A DNA stretch of 64,000 nucleotides, from assembly GCA_039970095.1 (NCBI GenBank), contig JBDVMP010000054.1:1-64000 (forward strand), read 5' to 3'. Below, piece by piece: positions 44,601 to 52,584 of the stretch. The first letter of the stretch is position 1, and every line of letters begins with the position of its first letter. Both the position numbers and the translations under genes were made by a program. The notes under the pieces are model-generated. The model ran no database searches and had not been told where the DNA came from. It worked only from the letters and a program-made list of their open reading frames with translations. The DNA comes from JAMZMI01 sp039970095 (GTDB lineage Bacteria > Bacteroidota > Bacteroidia > Cytophagales > Cyclobacteriaceae).

Positions 44601-45140
44601 CCTGATGAAGACATAGTCTCCACCTACGGCACCATTGGCATATTGAGCATTGAGAAAGGTGGCCAAAGCCGAGTTGGCAGCTGCATCTGATGTTGTCTGA
44701 CCTAAGGCACTGCTGTTGTCAAAAAAACCTTGCTGAAGAGCGGTTGCATTAGCGTCGGTATTATAAGCTCCGCCAAAATAATCGGAACTGGACACAGTAG
44801 AAGATGATTGATATGGCACAGCATACAGATCCACAGCGTCTGACAAGTTGCCTGATTTTCCAACGAGGTGAGTGGTGAAAGATGCCGAAGCTATCTCCTC
44901 ACCGACAGCAAGCACCGGCAACTCAAACGGGATAATGGCACAAGTGTATTTGTTGGTTCCCAAACGGTGCGTTGCATAACCGACCCACTGCATGGAGCCA
45001 TTGTTACTCACTGCATTGTCGTCTGCGCTTGCCGAAATCTGGCTTGAACCAACGGTTATGTTTTCTGAAGTAGCCGCGATATCAAGCGATACTCCAAATA
45101 AGAAGACCAACAAGAAAAATGATTGATAGATTTTCACCAT
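38676..45140 (-). CDS. Giant T9SS-secreted protein with two right-handed beta-helix domains and F5/8 domain
   Basis: The 2154-residue protein has a signal peptide (to about AATSEN). The order is: DNRLRE/CBM96-like module (about 25-210), two cadherin/Ig-like domains, beta-helix 1 (about 412-830, from TVYYLDPVNGS to DAGAYEFNS), two Ig-like domains, beta-helix 2 (about 1027-1442), an SwmB-like Ig domain, an F5/8-type carbohydrate-binding domain (about 1547-1667), two more Ig-like domains, a second DNRLRE-like module (about 1870-2050) and a T9SS sorting domain (about 2070-2154). The beta-helices carry pectate-lyase-like repeats and a QHDDGFQAY motif. They suggest a polysaccharide lyase or hydrolase, but no known family's catalytic set was identified. 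The 16-bp operator-like element lies 209 bp upstream. Confidence 0.85.
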   Translation of the reverse strand: MVKIYQSFFLLVFLFGVSLDIAATSENITVGSSQISASADDNAVSNNGSMQWVGYATHRLGTNKYTCAIIPFELPVLAVGEEIASASFTTHLVGKSGNLSDAVDLYAVPYQSSSTVSSSDYFGGAYNTDANATALQQGFFDNSSALGQTTSDAAANSALATFLNAQYANGAVGGDYVFIRLNMDGNSGSQYNYWDIASQDNTTSANRPILTVDIQSTANTAPVVAAISGQTVQEGNTVQVNVSATDADGDALTLSVSNLPSFGSFTDNGNGTGQISFQPSIGDAGTYSSISVTADDGTDTDSESFTLTVTAAPSNSAPVLAAIGNQNVNEGASASVGLSASDADGDALSFSASNLPSFASLTDNGNGTGTIALSPTSGDAGSYSGITVTVSDGNTTDQETITITVSTPPTGTVYYLDPVNGSMANNGSQASPWASLASVAYVAPTIADGATLYLMDGDHGTPYVQNYTFTNGITVTPLSGHNPTVTSISLNNCTNWTFDGVMFDGTSSTLTKDGFLITGDVNSHHITFNNCTVQSAASSSTWTKTDWYNNVKGGMDMRADYITVTNTTIKNTYHALSLRGDHSTATGNLIDNFAGDAIRGLGSFSTYEYNTVRDCYIDDYSIQHDDGFQAYNLESDPKIEGVTIRFNKILLFEDPITQFVIDNNLIGTLMQGLIITDGYADSWVVENNLIVNQQAHGISLYGARNCKVQNNTVVQHPNFTDTTVPRIYLDDQSKTGQTNFNNVIRNNIAGQFTTWTFDGTSTVQNNVDITTNVSNYSTYFADYANLDFHLKSGSPAVNAGVNTDVTSTDLDGNARIADGTVDAGAYEFNSGTGGNARPVLAAVGNIQLDELATVTKNLSATDADGDPISLTASNLPSFATLTDNNDGTGTLQVAPQSGDEGTYNITVSASDGTDADTEDVTITVNPEGGANAAPVLATIANQNIEEGSSVTVNISATDANADALTITAINLPSFASLTDNGDGTGTISINPQTGDASTTNVTVSVSDGTDSDDQVVVINVYAPGTVVGNTYYIDPVGGSNSNDGSQANPWASIQPTSIQNGDLVYLMDGNYGAVYIGNMARTEDVTFRALSGHTPVFTKLTIDNSQHLIFDGITVDASGSSLGKDEFMLVGNDNTTHITIKNSTLKSADDISTWTKIHWYANVTGGADFRGGNITFENTLITNVYHALSLRGDYSYVTNCTIDNFAGDAIRGLGSFSTYEYNTVRDCYINDYAIQHDDGFQAYELSGDLKIESVTLRYNKFLLFEDPITQFVIDNELIGNLMQGIIITDGYGDGWVVENNLVMNDQTHGITLYGARNCRIQNNTVVQHPYYTDTDLVPWISCQAQTKTGQDNFNNVIRNNIAGKFTTWTFDATSTVEGNIDIDELNYNNYLPYFADYVNRDFHLKAGSLAIDAGVSTDVSTSDLDGNARVFGPTVDAGCFEYSASSDNVAPTVVAANDTFLDNVFTFSFSESVTPTTAENTANYSINNGVTVQSATLENDNRTVTMAVSTLGGNQLNTLTVSNVEDYAGNVISGGNTGQFTFTCDTLWASTFQDDQWGYNPPAGAMDGDLNTKWAADGTEWLQKNFCSPVTVTSVDIAFGLGNERTYDFSIELSSDGVNYTQVYSGTSSGTTLNLENFDFTDTQARYVKIIGTGNSASTWNNYQEVQINTSGTPPSNTAPVVAAITAQSVEEGNTLNVAVSASDSDGDNLTLSASNLPSFASFTDNGNGTGNVSIVTTTGDAGTYTGINITANDGTANGSTSFDLTVTAAQQNNNAPVLAAIGNQTVDEGSTANVTISATDADGDTMTISATGLPSFATLAPGANGAATLAISPASGDAGTYSSVTISVTDGTDTDSETIIITVNQVVQGQSFTIYAHDDDQEVRTNGTTQWVGQTTARVGGASSAYDAGLIMPFQLPALPVGHEVANASFAMNLVAKVNTPIGNMNLSGVTNRSTSGVLVTDYTVLPTTLVETGFVTSATSAGVVTLSDDQELADFINAQYAAGAVAGDYIFFKIQSDVDEANYSYWTMSTADDANTSKKPVLTIVSGTSSSSRALDSKNVLAAKKEGHQFEAFPNPSRGSEVFLRIPEGLDPGTAVISVTTLSGKQVVSERLNPGRPLGRYPLSDHCDLTEGYYIVIVSDGHSQHVSRIINY

Positions 45141-45348
45141 AATTATTTTATTTGGTTAAAAAATTGTTCGACGGAAAATTCAAATCCGAGCTAATTGCTT
45201 TAGCGTAAAAAACCCTTTTACTATCAGGACAAGAATCTGGCAAATACATATCAAAAGGAAACAAGCCAGCCCCATCAAAACAGAAATTTCCCATACCAAC
45301 AAATATGAATTATCTAAAACCGTGAATCAATAGACAATGTGATTAGTG

Positions 45349-45364
45349 TTTTATACAAAATGAT
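45349..45364 (-). promoter_or_regulatory. Third exact copy of ATCATTTTGTATAAAA
   Basis: Reading the minus strand gives the same 16 bases as 20749-20764 and 20921-20936. It lies 209 bp upstream of the start at 45140, close to the 216-bp distance of the 20749 copy from the catabolic operon start. Confidence 0.55.
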
Positions 45365-45433
45365 GGTGCTTTTATTTCAAATTCTTCAATAAAACGCCCA
45401 TTACACGCACTGAAAGCTTTGGAAAGTATAGAG

Positions 45434-45461
45434 CAAAAAAAAGTCACCCCAATGGGTGACT
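45434..45461 (-). terminator. Rho-independent terminator of the 1551-residue gene
   Basis: AGTCACCC-CAAT-GGGTGACT (45442-45461) is followed on the minus strand by eight U from the A tract at 45435-45442. It lies 30 bp after the stop at 45492. Confidence 0.9.
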
Positions 45462-45491
45462 AAAAGCGAATGAGTACTATCGACAGATACT

Positions 45492-48400
45492 TCAACGATT
45501 GATAAAAAGCCTCTTTGTAACGGATTGCTTATCATCAGAAATGATCATTAAATAATGGCCGCTGGCCAGCCCCGCAGGCAAGGTCACCTTATACTCGCGA
45601 GTTCCACCTGAGGTCTTTATATACTTGACACCAATGTGACTACCAGCCATGTTGACCACATCAAGATTCATCTGGAATTGATCAAACGCCTCCGGCACCT
45701 GCAAAAACAGAAAATCCTGACGAACAGGGTTAGGGAACAGCTTAAACGTGCTTCCTGTTTGATTAACAGAAAGCACTTTATTAACCACAATACTAAAAGA
45801 TCGGCTCGCGACATCTTCACCGTCTGAAACCTCAATTTTGATGTCACTATAAGTACCATGATCTCCTACTGCTGGTTTCATAACCAATGATGCATTACCG
45901 TCCGTGTTGTCAACCAACGACACAAAATCCGGTGCGCCCGTCATAGTGAAGCTCAGATCATCGTTATCAGCATCCGAAGCATTGAACGTAATAGTAGCTT
46001 CGGTCCCCTCATCTATGGTTTGATCTGAAATTCCATTCAGCACTGGAGGTTCATTGATATCAAGTGCCTCCACATTCAAAGTGAACATTTCCGTAGCTGC
46101 AAACTCTCCATTATCTGCCGTGACGGTTATGTCATTGTAGGTTCCTTCATCACCTTCAGCTGGTAAAAATGATATACTCGCTGTACCATCTTCATTGTCT
46201 TGAAACGTCCCAAAGTCAGGCAGATTGGCCACAGTTAATTCAAGAGACAAACTGCTGGGGTCCGTGGCGGTAACAAGCAGGTCGAGCGTCTGCCCCACTG
46301 TCATACCCTGGGGCTCAATTGGTGCTATCACCGGTACATTTTCCTCGAAAAATTCATACGCTCCAGCATCAACTGTTCCATTGACCACTCTCAAATTGCC
46401 AGCCAGATCATAATCCGTAAGGTCCGAATTGACTCCAGCATCAATAGCCGTGCTGCCCTCTTTTAATTGATAATTTCCATCTGCATAATCCACGAAGAAC
46501 TCATCGTAACGAGATGAACTTGCCGGACTGATGGTAACATTGCCCTCCTCAACAGAAGTATCATCTATTTTTTCACCTACCAGGTTCACACAAAGGTTGT
46601 TCCTAATAGTATTGCTGAAATTGGTCTGTCCTGTTTTGGTATTGTCATCAACTAAAATCCATGGCAGTGTTTCGGTATCTGTAAAGTATGGATGTTTGAC
46701 TACAGTATTGTTTTGGATGCGAGAGTTTCTGGCTCCATAAAGCGATATCCCATGCCAATGATTTGTAACCAAAAGGTTGTTTTCTACGACCCACCCATCC
46801 GGATATCCATCGGTTATAATGATGCCTTGCATAGAATAGCCGATCAGATCATTGTCTATCACAAATTGAGTGATAGGATCATCAAACAGTAAAATCTTAT
46901 TGAAGCGAATAATCATGCCCTCAGATTTTGGATCATCTGTAGTTATAAACGTCTGAAAAGCATCATCATGGTTGGTTTCATAGTCTTCTACATAACAATC
47001 GCGTACGGTGTTGTACTCGAAGACAGAAGCATTTCCTAACCCTCTAATTCCATCCCCGGCAAAATTATCGATGACATTGTTTGTGGCTCTGGAGCGGTCG
47101 CCCCTCAGCGACATGGCGTGATATGTGTTTTTGATAAGGCAATTTTCTACTACGATATCCGACCCCCGCATATCCATTCCTCCAATGGCATTGGCATACC
47201 AATCATCTTTTGTCCAGCCCGAAGACTCCTCCGCTGACTGTATCAGACAGTTTTTAAAAGTAATGTTTGTTGTATTTGCATCACCTGTGACCAGAAATTG
47301 CGATGTAGTTTTAGTGGAATTGGTTCCATCGATGGCAATACCTTCAAAAGTCCAATTGGTGCTATTGGTGATCACCAGCTCTGTAAAAACAGGTGCATGC
47401 TCCGGAAGTGCCTTTACCGTGGTAGCATTTGAAAAGGTCTTGCTGATTAGGCGAACTGCTCCATGATCACCATCCAAAAGGTAAATGACACCACCATCAT
47501 TGATCGACTTTGCTGCACTCAAAACAGAAGAGAAAGATCCCCACGGGTTCTCTTTGGAGCCTTCGTTCGCATTGTCCCCATTTACAGGGTCGCAATAATA
47601 TGCTGCCCCGCTGAATGCGGTGACATCAATAGAAAAGGACTGACTGTCTTCCAGTTCACCATCACTCACTGTTACCACAATATCATCTACTGTACCTGCA
47701 TCCCCGATAGAAGGATCTATGGTCAATGTGGCCGTACCGTTTTCATGATCCACCAGGGTGGCATACAGTGGCAGATTGTCTGATGCACTAAAAACCAAAA
47801 AGTCTCCTTCAGGATCGCTGGCTGAAAGATTCACCGTAGCAGATTCAATTTCTGACAAAGATTGATCCGAAATAGGGTCAAGGGTTGGGGCATTGTTGGC
47901 AGAGAGACTCCCCTGCACTATCACCTCACCTCTGTCTGGTACTACTTCAATCAGCATGTACTTGTTTCCTTCGTATTCTATGATGGTTGACTCAATGCGC
48001 TCACCAGATTGTGTGGATTTGGCAGACAACCAGTCATTATTAACTCTTAGTTTAACAGTCAGAGCTCTATCAAAATAGGTGTCACTCATCATATCCGTCA
48101 AAGTGAATTTTACCATCAAATCAGTCACCTCATCGACAGTCAGGGTGTGAGAGTCTCGCTCCTGTCCATACTGAGTAGCTTCAGAGTATCCGGCTATCCA
48201 CACATCTTCACTTTTAGAATCGATATAATTTAAGTGGGATTCAACTGCTGTTTTATCTGAGACAGTATGATAATGAGCCGAATACCATCCCCTGTAATAC
48301 GAGGTATTAAACAAGAGTTCGTTTGGATTCAACAAGACATCTATGTCGTGGTTGTCATTCGTTGCACTTCGGCTATTTAAAGCGAGGTAATCGATCTGAT

Positions 48401-50144
48401 CAGCCTTATTCATAACACCAAACACCCCTCGCATCCCTATGAAAATATCCCGAGCAATATTCACCTTATCTTCCTTTCCACATGGGTAAGCATAGGTAAG
48501 TGCGGGTTTGGATATATTCTGGTTGATTTGATCTTTTATGCTTTGAAGCGCCAGACGATAGCCGATATCGCTTCCATCATTGATATCACAGTCATCGTGA
48601 CCCTGCACCTCATGCCCTGCACTAGCCAATGTTTGATATTTATCCCAGGACGAGACTCCATTTTCGATAACAAACCACGTAAATTTCAAACTTGGGTATT
48701 TGGCCTGCATGGACAGCCACCAGCTGTGATCAGCTTCTATATTATCATCAATGGTGATGGTAGCCACTCCGACTTTATCATTGGCCCAAAGGCAAACATC
48801 AGCCTCTCCATGATTGGATGGCCAAACTTTATCGGTAATAGTAAAGCGACTTTGTGTGGGAGAATCAAGGTTCATCAATTGATTAGGGTCGATGGGATCG
48901 ATGGTGATGACTATCGTTTCAGTTGCAGTCAAATCCCCGTCAGAAACCGAGATCATTATATCAGAATACGTCGCTGGATCTCCGGCAGACACCAATTCAA
49001 TATAGGCGGTACCATCGCCATTATCGACCAAATATGCCGTAGGTGGCAGGTTGTCGCTTACGCTAAAAGTCAAATCATCTCCATCCTGGTCCGTCGCGGT
49101 GAGCGCTACTTGTAGGTATCCATATTTGGACACGGACTGGTCGCCCACAGCCTGAAGAACAGGTGCTATATTTGGTTCTGCTTCATTTACTATTATGCTA
49201 AAAGAATCAGAATCGGTCAATTCGCCATCACTCACTGTGACGACTATATCATTGTATTCAGCCACATTTTGAATTTCGGAAACATCCAGTGTAGCAGTGC
49301 CATTGTTGTGGTCAGTAAAGGTGGCTCCCGGCGGGAGATTCTCTGTTATGGAAAAACTCAGCGCATCACCATTAGAATCTGAAGCAGAAAAACTCAAAGA
49401 AAGGCTTTCTCCTACTTCCATAACCTGATCTTCTATGGCACTCAGCACAGGTGCCACATTGGAGGAAGACTGATAGGTCAGGCTTAAGACCGCAGGTTTC
49501 TCGCTATCCGCATCTTCTACCTTGAAATAGTGATAGCCCGTCATATCTGGCAAATCCACACTTAACCGTAAAAAAAGGAAGTCCCCGGGCTGAGCTCCGG
49601 CCGTAAGTTGGCTCTTTATGTAGCTAACCAACAACTCATTGGCGGCTTCTGAGGTTTCTTCAAAACGCTCAGTATCAAGATTTCCCAGATCCACATTTTT
49701 GGCGAAAAAATCATCTTCAATTCCAAAATCAAATCCATTGCCTGTGCCAAATACACCTGAAAAATAGTCGTCAGAAGAAATGGTGGATGAGCTCTGAAAA
49801 CTCAACCCATAAAGGTCTACGTTGCAATTGGTCCACTCTCTTCCAAAGGAAACATATACCTTCAGGCTTGCATCGGTGATTTCACTTCCTTCAGGAATCT
49901 CTGGTATCTCGAAAGGTATAATTGCACTTGTCAGGTGAGGATCTCCGGTTACGGCACTTTTGCCAACCTTCATAAAACCGTAGATGTAAGGGTTGTTTTC
50001 TGTGATAATGGAAGGATCCGACACATACCCGTCATCCGAAGCGGCAGTAATATCAACTGTACTCTGAGCCCTGGCAAGGCTTATCAAACACAACATGCCC
50101 CACACAAGGGTGATCCCACGAACCAACTTCTTTTTAAAATTCAT
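45492..50144 (-). CDS. T9SS-secreted fusion of NodB-like deacetylase and right-handed beta-helix domains
   Basis: From ATG 50144 (MNFKKKLVRGITLVWGML, signal to ARAQS) there are about 1551 residues. An upstream in-frame ATG at 50171 would add nine residues before the signal. Domains in order: DNRLRE-like module (about 25-225), two cadherin/Ig-like domains, a NodB-like polysaccharide deacetylase (about 435-740), an Ig-like domain, a beta-helix (about 850-1270) homologous to the two in the 2154-residue protein, two Ig-like domains and a T9SS sorting domain. In the NodB part motif 1 is TITIDDNI; motif 2 reads GHEVQGHDDCD, so the second zinc His is replaced by Asp. Joining a deacetylase with a candidate depolymerase suggests both act on one acetylated polymer. 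Confidence 0.85.
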   Translation of the reverse strand: MNFKKKLVRGITLVWGMLCLISLARAQSTVDITAASDDGYVSDPSIITENNPYIYGFMKVGKSAVTGDPHLTSAIIPFEIPEIPEGSEITDASLKVYVSFGREWTNCNVDLYGLSFQSSSTISSDDYFSGVFGTGNGFDFGIEDDFFAKNVDLGNLDTERFEETSEAANELLVSYIKSQLTAGAQPGDFLFLRLSVDLPDMTGYHYFKVEDADSEKPAVLSLTYQSSSNVAPVLSAIEDQVMEVGESLSLSFSASDSNGDALSFSITENLPPGATFTDHNNGTATLDVSEIQNVAEYNDIVVTVSDGELTDSDSFSIIVNEAEPNIAPVLQAVGDQSVSKYGYLQVALTATDQDGDDLTFSVSDNLPPTAYLVDNGDGTAYIELVSAGDPATYSDIMISVSDGDLTATETIVITIDPIDPNQLMNLDSPTQSRFTITDKVWPSNHGEADVCLWANDKVGVATITIDDNIEADHSWWLSMQAKYPSLKFTWFVIENGVSSWDKYQTLASAGHEVQGHDDCDINDGSDIGYRLALQSIKDQINQNISKPALTYAYPCGKEDKVNIARDIFIGMRGVFGVMNKADQIDYLALNSRSATNDNHDIDVLLNPNELLFNTSYYRGWYSAHYHTVSDKTAVESHLNYIDSKSEDVWIAGYSEATQYGQERDSHTLTVDEVTDLMVKFTLTDMMSDTYFDRALTVKLRVNNDWLSAKSTQSGERIESTIIEYEGNKYMLIEVVPDRGEVIVQGSLSANNAPTLDPISDQSLSEIESATVNLSASDPEGDFLVFSASDNLPLYATLVDHENGTATLTIDPSIGDAGTVDDIVVTVSDGELEDSQSFSIDVTAFSGAAYYCDPVNGDNANEGSKENPWGSFSSVLSAAKSINDGGVIYLLDGDHGAVRLISKTFSNATTVKALPEHAPVFTELVITNSTNWTFEGIAIDGTNSTKTTSQFLVTGDANTTNITFKNCLIQSAEESSGWTKDDWYANAIGGMDMRGSDIVVENCLIKNTYHAMSLRGDRSRATNNVIDNFAGDGIRGLGNASVFEYNTVRDCYVEDYETNHDDAFQTFITTDDPKSEGMIIRFNKILLFDDPITQFVIDNDLIGYSMQGIIITDGYPDGWVVENNLLVTNHWHGISLYGARNSRIQNNTVVKHPYFTDTETLPWILVDDNTKTGQTNFSNTIRNNLCVNLVGEKIDDTSVEEGNVTISPASSSRYDEFFVDYADGNYQLKEGSTAIDAGVNSDLTDYDLAGNLRVVNGTVDAGAYEFFEENVPVIAPIEPQGMTVGQTLDLLVTATDPSSLSLELTVANLPDFGTFQDNEDGTASISFLPAEGDEGTYNDITVTADNGEFAATEMFTLNVEALDINEPPVLNGISDQTIDEGTEATITFNASDADNDDLSFTMTGAPDFVSLVDNTDGNASLVMKPAVGDHGTYSDIKIEVSDGEDVASRSFSIVVNKVLSVNQTGSTFKLFPNPVRQDFLFLQVPEAFDQFQMNLDVVNMAGSHIGVKYIKTSGGTREYKVTLPAGLASGHYLMIISDDKQSVTKRLFINR

Positions 50145-50258
50145 ATTTAAAAAACCTTCTTTCATTACCAAAAACCTTCAGTCTCTTCACCTCTCCCACA
50201 TCCCTTGATCTCACCATACTCTTCGCATATATCGGAAATATATGCCTATAAAAAATAC

Positions 50259-50287
50259 GCCAAGTTGATTCGATGAATCAACTTGGC
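50259..50287 (-). terminator. Rho-independent terminator of the 678-residue gene
   Basis: A perfect 13-bp stem, GCCAAGTTGATTC/GAATCAACTTGGC, has a 3-nt loop. On the minus strand it runs into a T-rich stretch. It lies 31 bp after the stop at 50319. Confidence 0.9.
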
Positions 50288-50318
50288 ATTAGCTTAAATT
50301 CTACTCTGAAAGAGTGCT

Positions 50319-52355
50319 TTATCTAACATAAAGGCTTTTGATGATTGATTTTTGTCCGTCAGAAATTTGCAAGAAATAACGTCCTGACATCAAAGAATTA
50401 TCAACATTTACTTTTAATGGTTCATTGTTCAGGCCAAGATTAAATTTCTGCTGAGACATTTTTTGACCCGTGATCGAATAAACTCCTATTTCCACTTGTG
50501 TACTCTGAAAAGCCGTTGGCAGCTGAACATTTACATAACCTAAAGTAGTTGGGTTAGGGTAAACCAGTGTGCCAAGTTCCAGTTGTCTATCAACGCTAAG
50601 GATTTTATCAACCGTTATACTGAAGGTGTCTGATACAGTTTCAGTTCCATCAGAAACAGAAACTACCACCTCGTCATACACTCCTATGTCTGCATTTAGT
50701 GGATTGATATCAAGTGAGGCTGTTCCATCACGATTGTCAGTTAGTGTCAAAAACCCGGGAGCTCCTTCTTCCAGCGTAAATTTCAATAGATCCACAGCGT
50801 TTGCATCTGTTGCTTTTAAGTTAAGGGTCAAACTAGACTCTTCGTACAACACTTGATCTTCGATAGGCTCTAAAACAGGTGCTACGTTTGGCTCACCAAA
50901 TGTTACTTTTAGCACAGGGCCGTTACCAGACTCATTGCTGTCTATATCAATTCTACCGTAAGTTGGTGCATCCGGCACACTCACACTTACTCTAAGAAAG
51001 ACAAAATCACCGGCAGCAGCTCCATTGGCATATTGCTCCTTGATATATGCTAGCAAAGCTTTATCACCATCATCACTTGTATTTACGATTCCCACTGGGG
51101 TCTCTTTGACAGCCCACTGTTGCTGAATAGCAGTAGCAGACTCATCTTCACCATAAGTGCCTTGATAATAATCTGTTCCCAAAACCAATGCTTCTGATCG
51201 ATACGGAAGTCCGTACAAATCATAATCCTGCCACGCCCAGGTAACTACGTTATTAAGGTTGGCTGTCAGTGAAGCTGAGGTAATTTCTTGTCCGTCAGGG
51301 ATGGCTGGCAACTTAAACGGCATTACTGCTGCCATGTCGTATTCATCTTGTGCGTCCTGATAATTCACTCCTCCACCTACTAGCAATTCAGATGCACCTG
51401 TCCATACGAATGGTTTTGCAGGGTCATTGGCATATGTACCGTAAAACACATCTACGTCTGCCTCATCTACGAGCACTTCGAAAATCGGAACATATGGATT
51501 CACCTTTACGAAAATAGTAGTGGTGTTTGATTTTTCACCATTGCTAGCTGTAAGTACAATTTCATAATCACCAAGATCACTGTCATCTTCTGCCGGGGAG
51601 AGGGTAAGCAAGCCCGTACCGTCAGTATTGTCTGTAAAAGTGGCAAAATCAGGCAAAGTTGTACCTTCCAATGTAACAGCAGCGTCCATAGGGTCAACTG
51701 CGCTTATAGCCAACTCCACGATGGCTCCACCGTTGATAACCTGATCAGGCACTGCAGCGAATACAGGCAGGTCATTTGTGGAAATCACGTTCATAGTGAT
51801 ATTTGATACTGTATGTGTCCCAGGGTCGGCTACATTAAAATTGCCCGCTACCACAGCCATGGCGTTAAGATTGATCACCTTTCTTCTGAAGGTGTAATTC
51901 TTTGCGATGGTAGTTTCATCTCCATCTCCTACCTTCACGTACACATCGTACAGCATCTGAGAGGTATTAACTTCCATTCTCACATGGTAGCTTGTACCGG
52001 CAGAATAATCCAGATCATTCTCCGCAGCATAACCTGAGTTGTCATAAGCATCAATTTTACCTGCACTGCTGAATCTGACTATTGCAGATAGGTCAGAGTA
52101 TCCAGCTGCTTCCAGATTGGTTAAACCCGTAACAGCGTCAATGTTGTTTTTTTCCGCAACCATATCAAACTCGAGCGTAAATTCTCCTGTTTGCACACCG
52201 TCATCAAAGGCCACCGTCTTCCAGACGTTCACTTCACTTGTCACGTCTTCGGCCAATTGGCGATCTACGCGCATGGCAAAAGCGCTGGTGATCAAACCAA
52301 AAAAACCAACCATCATCATGGTTACTATTTGACTGAATTGTAATTTTCTTTTCAT
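50319..52355 (-). CDS. T9SS-secreted glycan-binding-like protein
   Basis: The 678-residue protein has a signal peptide (MKRKLQFSQ, ending TSAFA). A LamG/concanavalin-like domain (about 40-190; WKTVAFDDGVQTGEFTLEFD) precedes a cadherin/Ig-like domain (about 195-290), a DNRLRE-like module (about 295-490; GGVNYQDAQDEYDMAAVMPF), a second Ig-like domain and a T9SS sorting domain (about 598-678, VYPNPTTLGYVNVQLPTAF). The first three domains are homologous, in the same order, to the lipoprotein encoded at 52585. No catalytic residues were recognised, so a carbohydrate-binding role is inferred. It forms its own unit between two terminators. Confidence 0.8.
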   Translation of the reverse strand: MKRKLQFSQIVTMMMVGFFGLITSAFAMRVDRQLAEDVTSEVNVWKTVAFDDGVQTGEFTLEFDMVAEKNNIDAVTGLTNLEAAGYSDLSAIVRFSSAGKIDAYDNSGYAAENDLDYSAGTSYHVRMEVNTSQMLYDVYVKVGDGDETTIAKNYTFRRKVINLNAMAVVAGNFNVADPGTHTVSNITMNVISTNDLPVFAAVPDQVINGGAIVELAISAVDPMDAAVTLEGTTLPDFATFTDNTDGTGLLTLSPAEDDSDLGDYEIVLTASNGEKSNTTTIFVKVNPYVPIFEVLVDEADVDVFYGTYANDPAKPFVWTGASELLVGGGVNYQDAQDEYDMAAVMPFKLPAIPDGQEITSASLTANLNNVVTWAWQDYDLYGLPYRSEALVLGTDYYQGTYGEDESATAIQQQWAVKETPVGIVNTSDDGDKALLAYIKEQYANGAAAGDFVFLRVSVSVPDAPTYGRIDIDSNESGNGPVLKVTFGEPNVAPVLEPIEDQVLYEESSLTLNLKATDANAVDLLKFTLEEGAPGFLTLTDNRDGTASLDINPLNADIGVYDEVVVSVSDGTETVSDTFSITVDKILSVDRQLELGTLVYPNPTTLGYVNVQLPTAFQSTQVEIGVYSITGQKMSQQKFNLGLNNEPLKVNVDNSLMSGRYFLQISDGQKSIIKSLYVR

Positions 52356-52479
52356 TTCAACGTAGTTTATAATTGACTTTTAAATCACTTTTTTGATAAT
52401 TAAGAAAACACCCCTTTACAAACTAAGCTGTGGTATGATCTTTAATTAAGCACAAGTTATAATGAGCCAAAAAAACATT

Positions 52480-52502
52480 TGACCTGCTCTACCCGGGTAA
52501 GG
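52480..52502. promoter_or_regulatory. TGACCTG element with TACCCGGGTA palindrome upstream of the 678-residue gene
   Basis: TGACCTGCTCTAC (52480-52492) overlaps the perfect palindrome TACCCGGGTA, about 125 bp upstream of the ATG at 52355. It matches the element at 20632 at 12 of 13 positions. Confidence 0.35.
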
Positions 52503-52526
52503 ATTACAGAACAAATTCCAAAATAA

Positions 52527-52557
52527 AAGAGACTTCCAAATGAATTGAAAGTCTCTT
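52527..52557 (-). terminator. Terminator of the susC-susD-lipoprotein unit
   Basis: AAGAGACTT and AAGTCTCTT form a 9-bp stem with a 13-nt loop; the minus strand continues with T residues. It lies 28 bp after the stop at 52585. Confidence 0.7.
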
Positions 52558-52584
52558 GATTATATCGTAAATGGATAATCCTAA

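Larger units (their letters stand above)
45141..45491. promoter_or_regulatory. Upstream region of the 2154-residue gene
   Basis: This 351-bp AT-rich interval has no gene. It holds the exact reverse complement of ATCATTTTGTATAAAA at 45349-45364 and the terminator of the upstream 1551-residue gene at 45434-45461. No clear -7 box was found. Confidence 0.6.
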
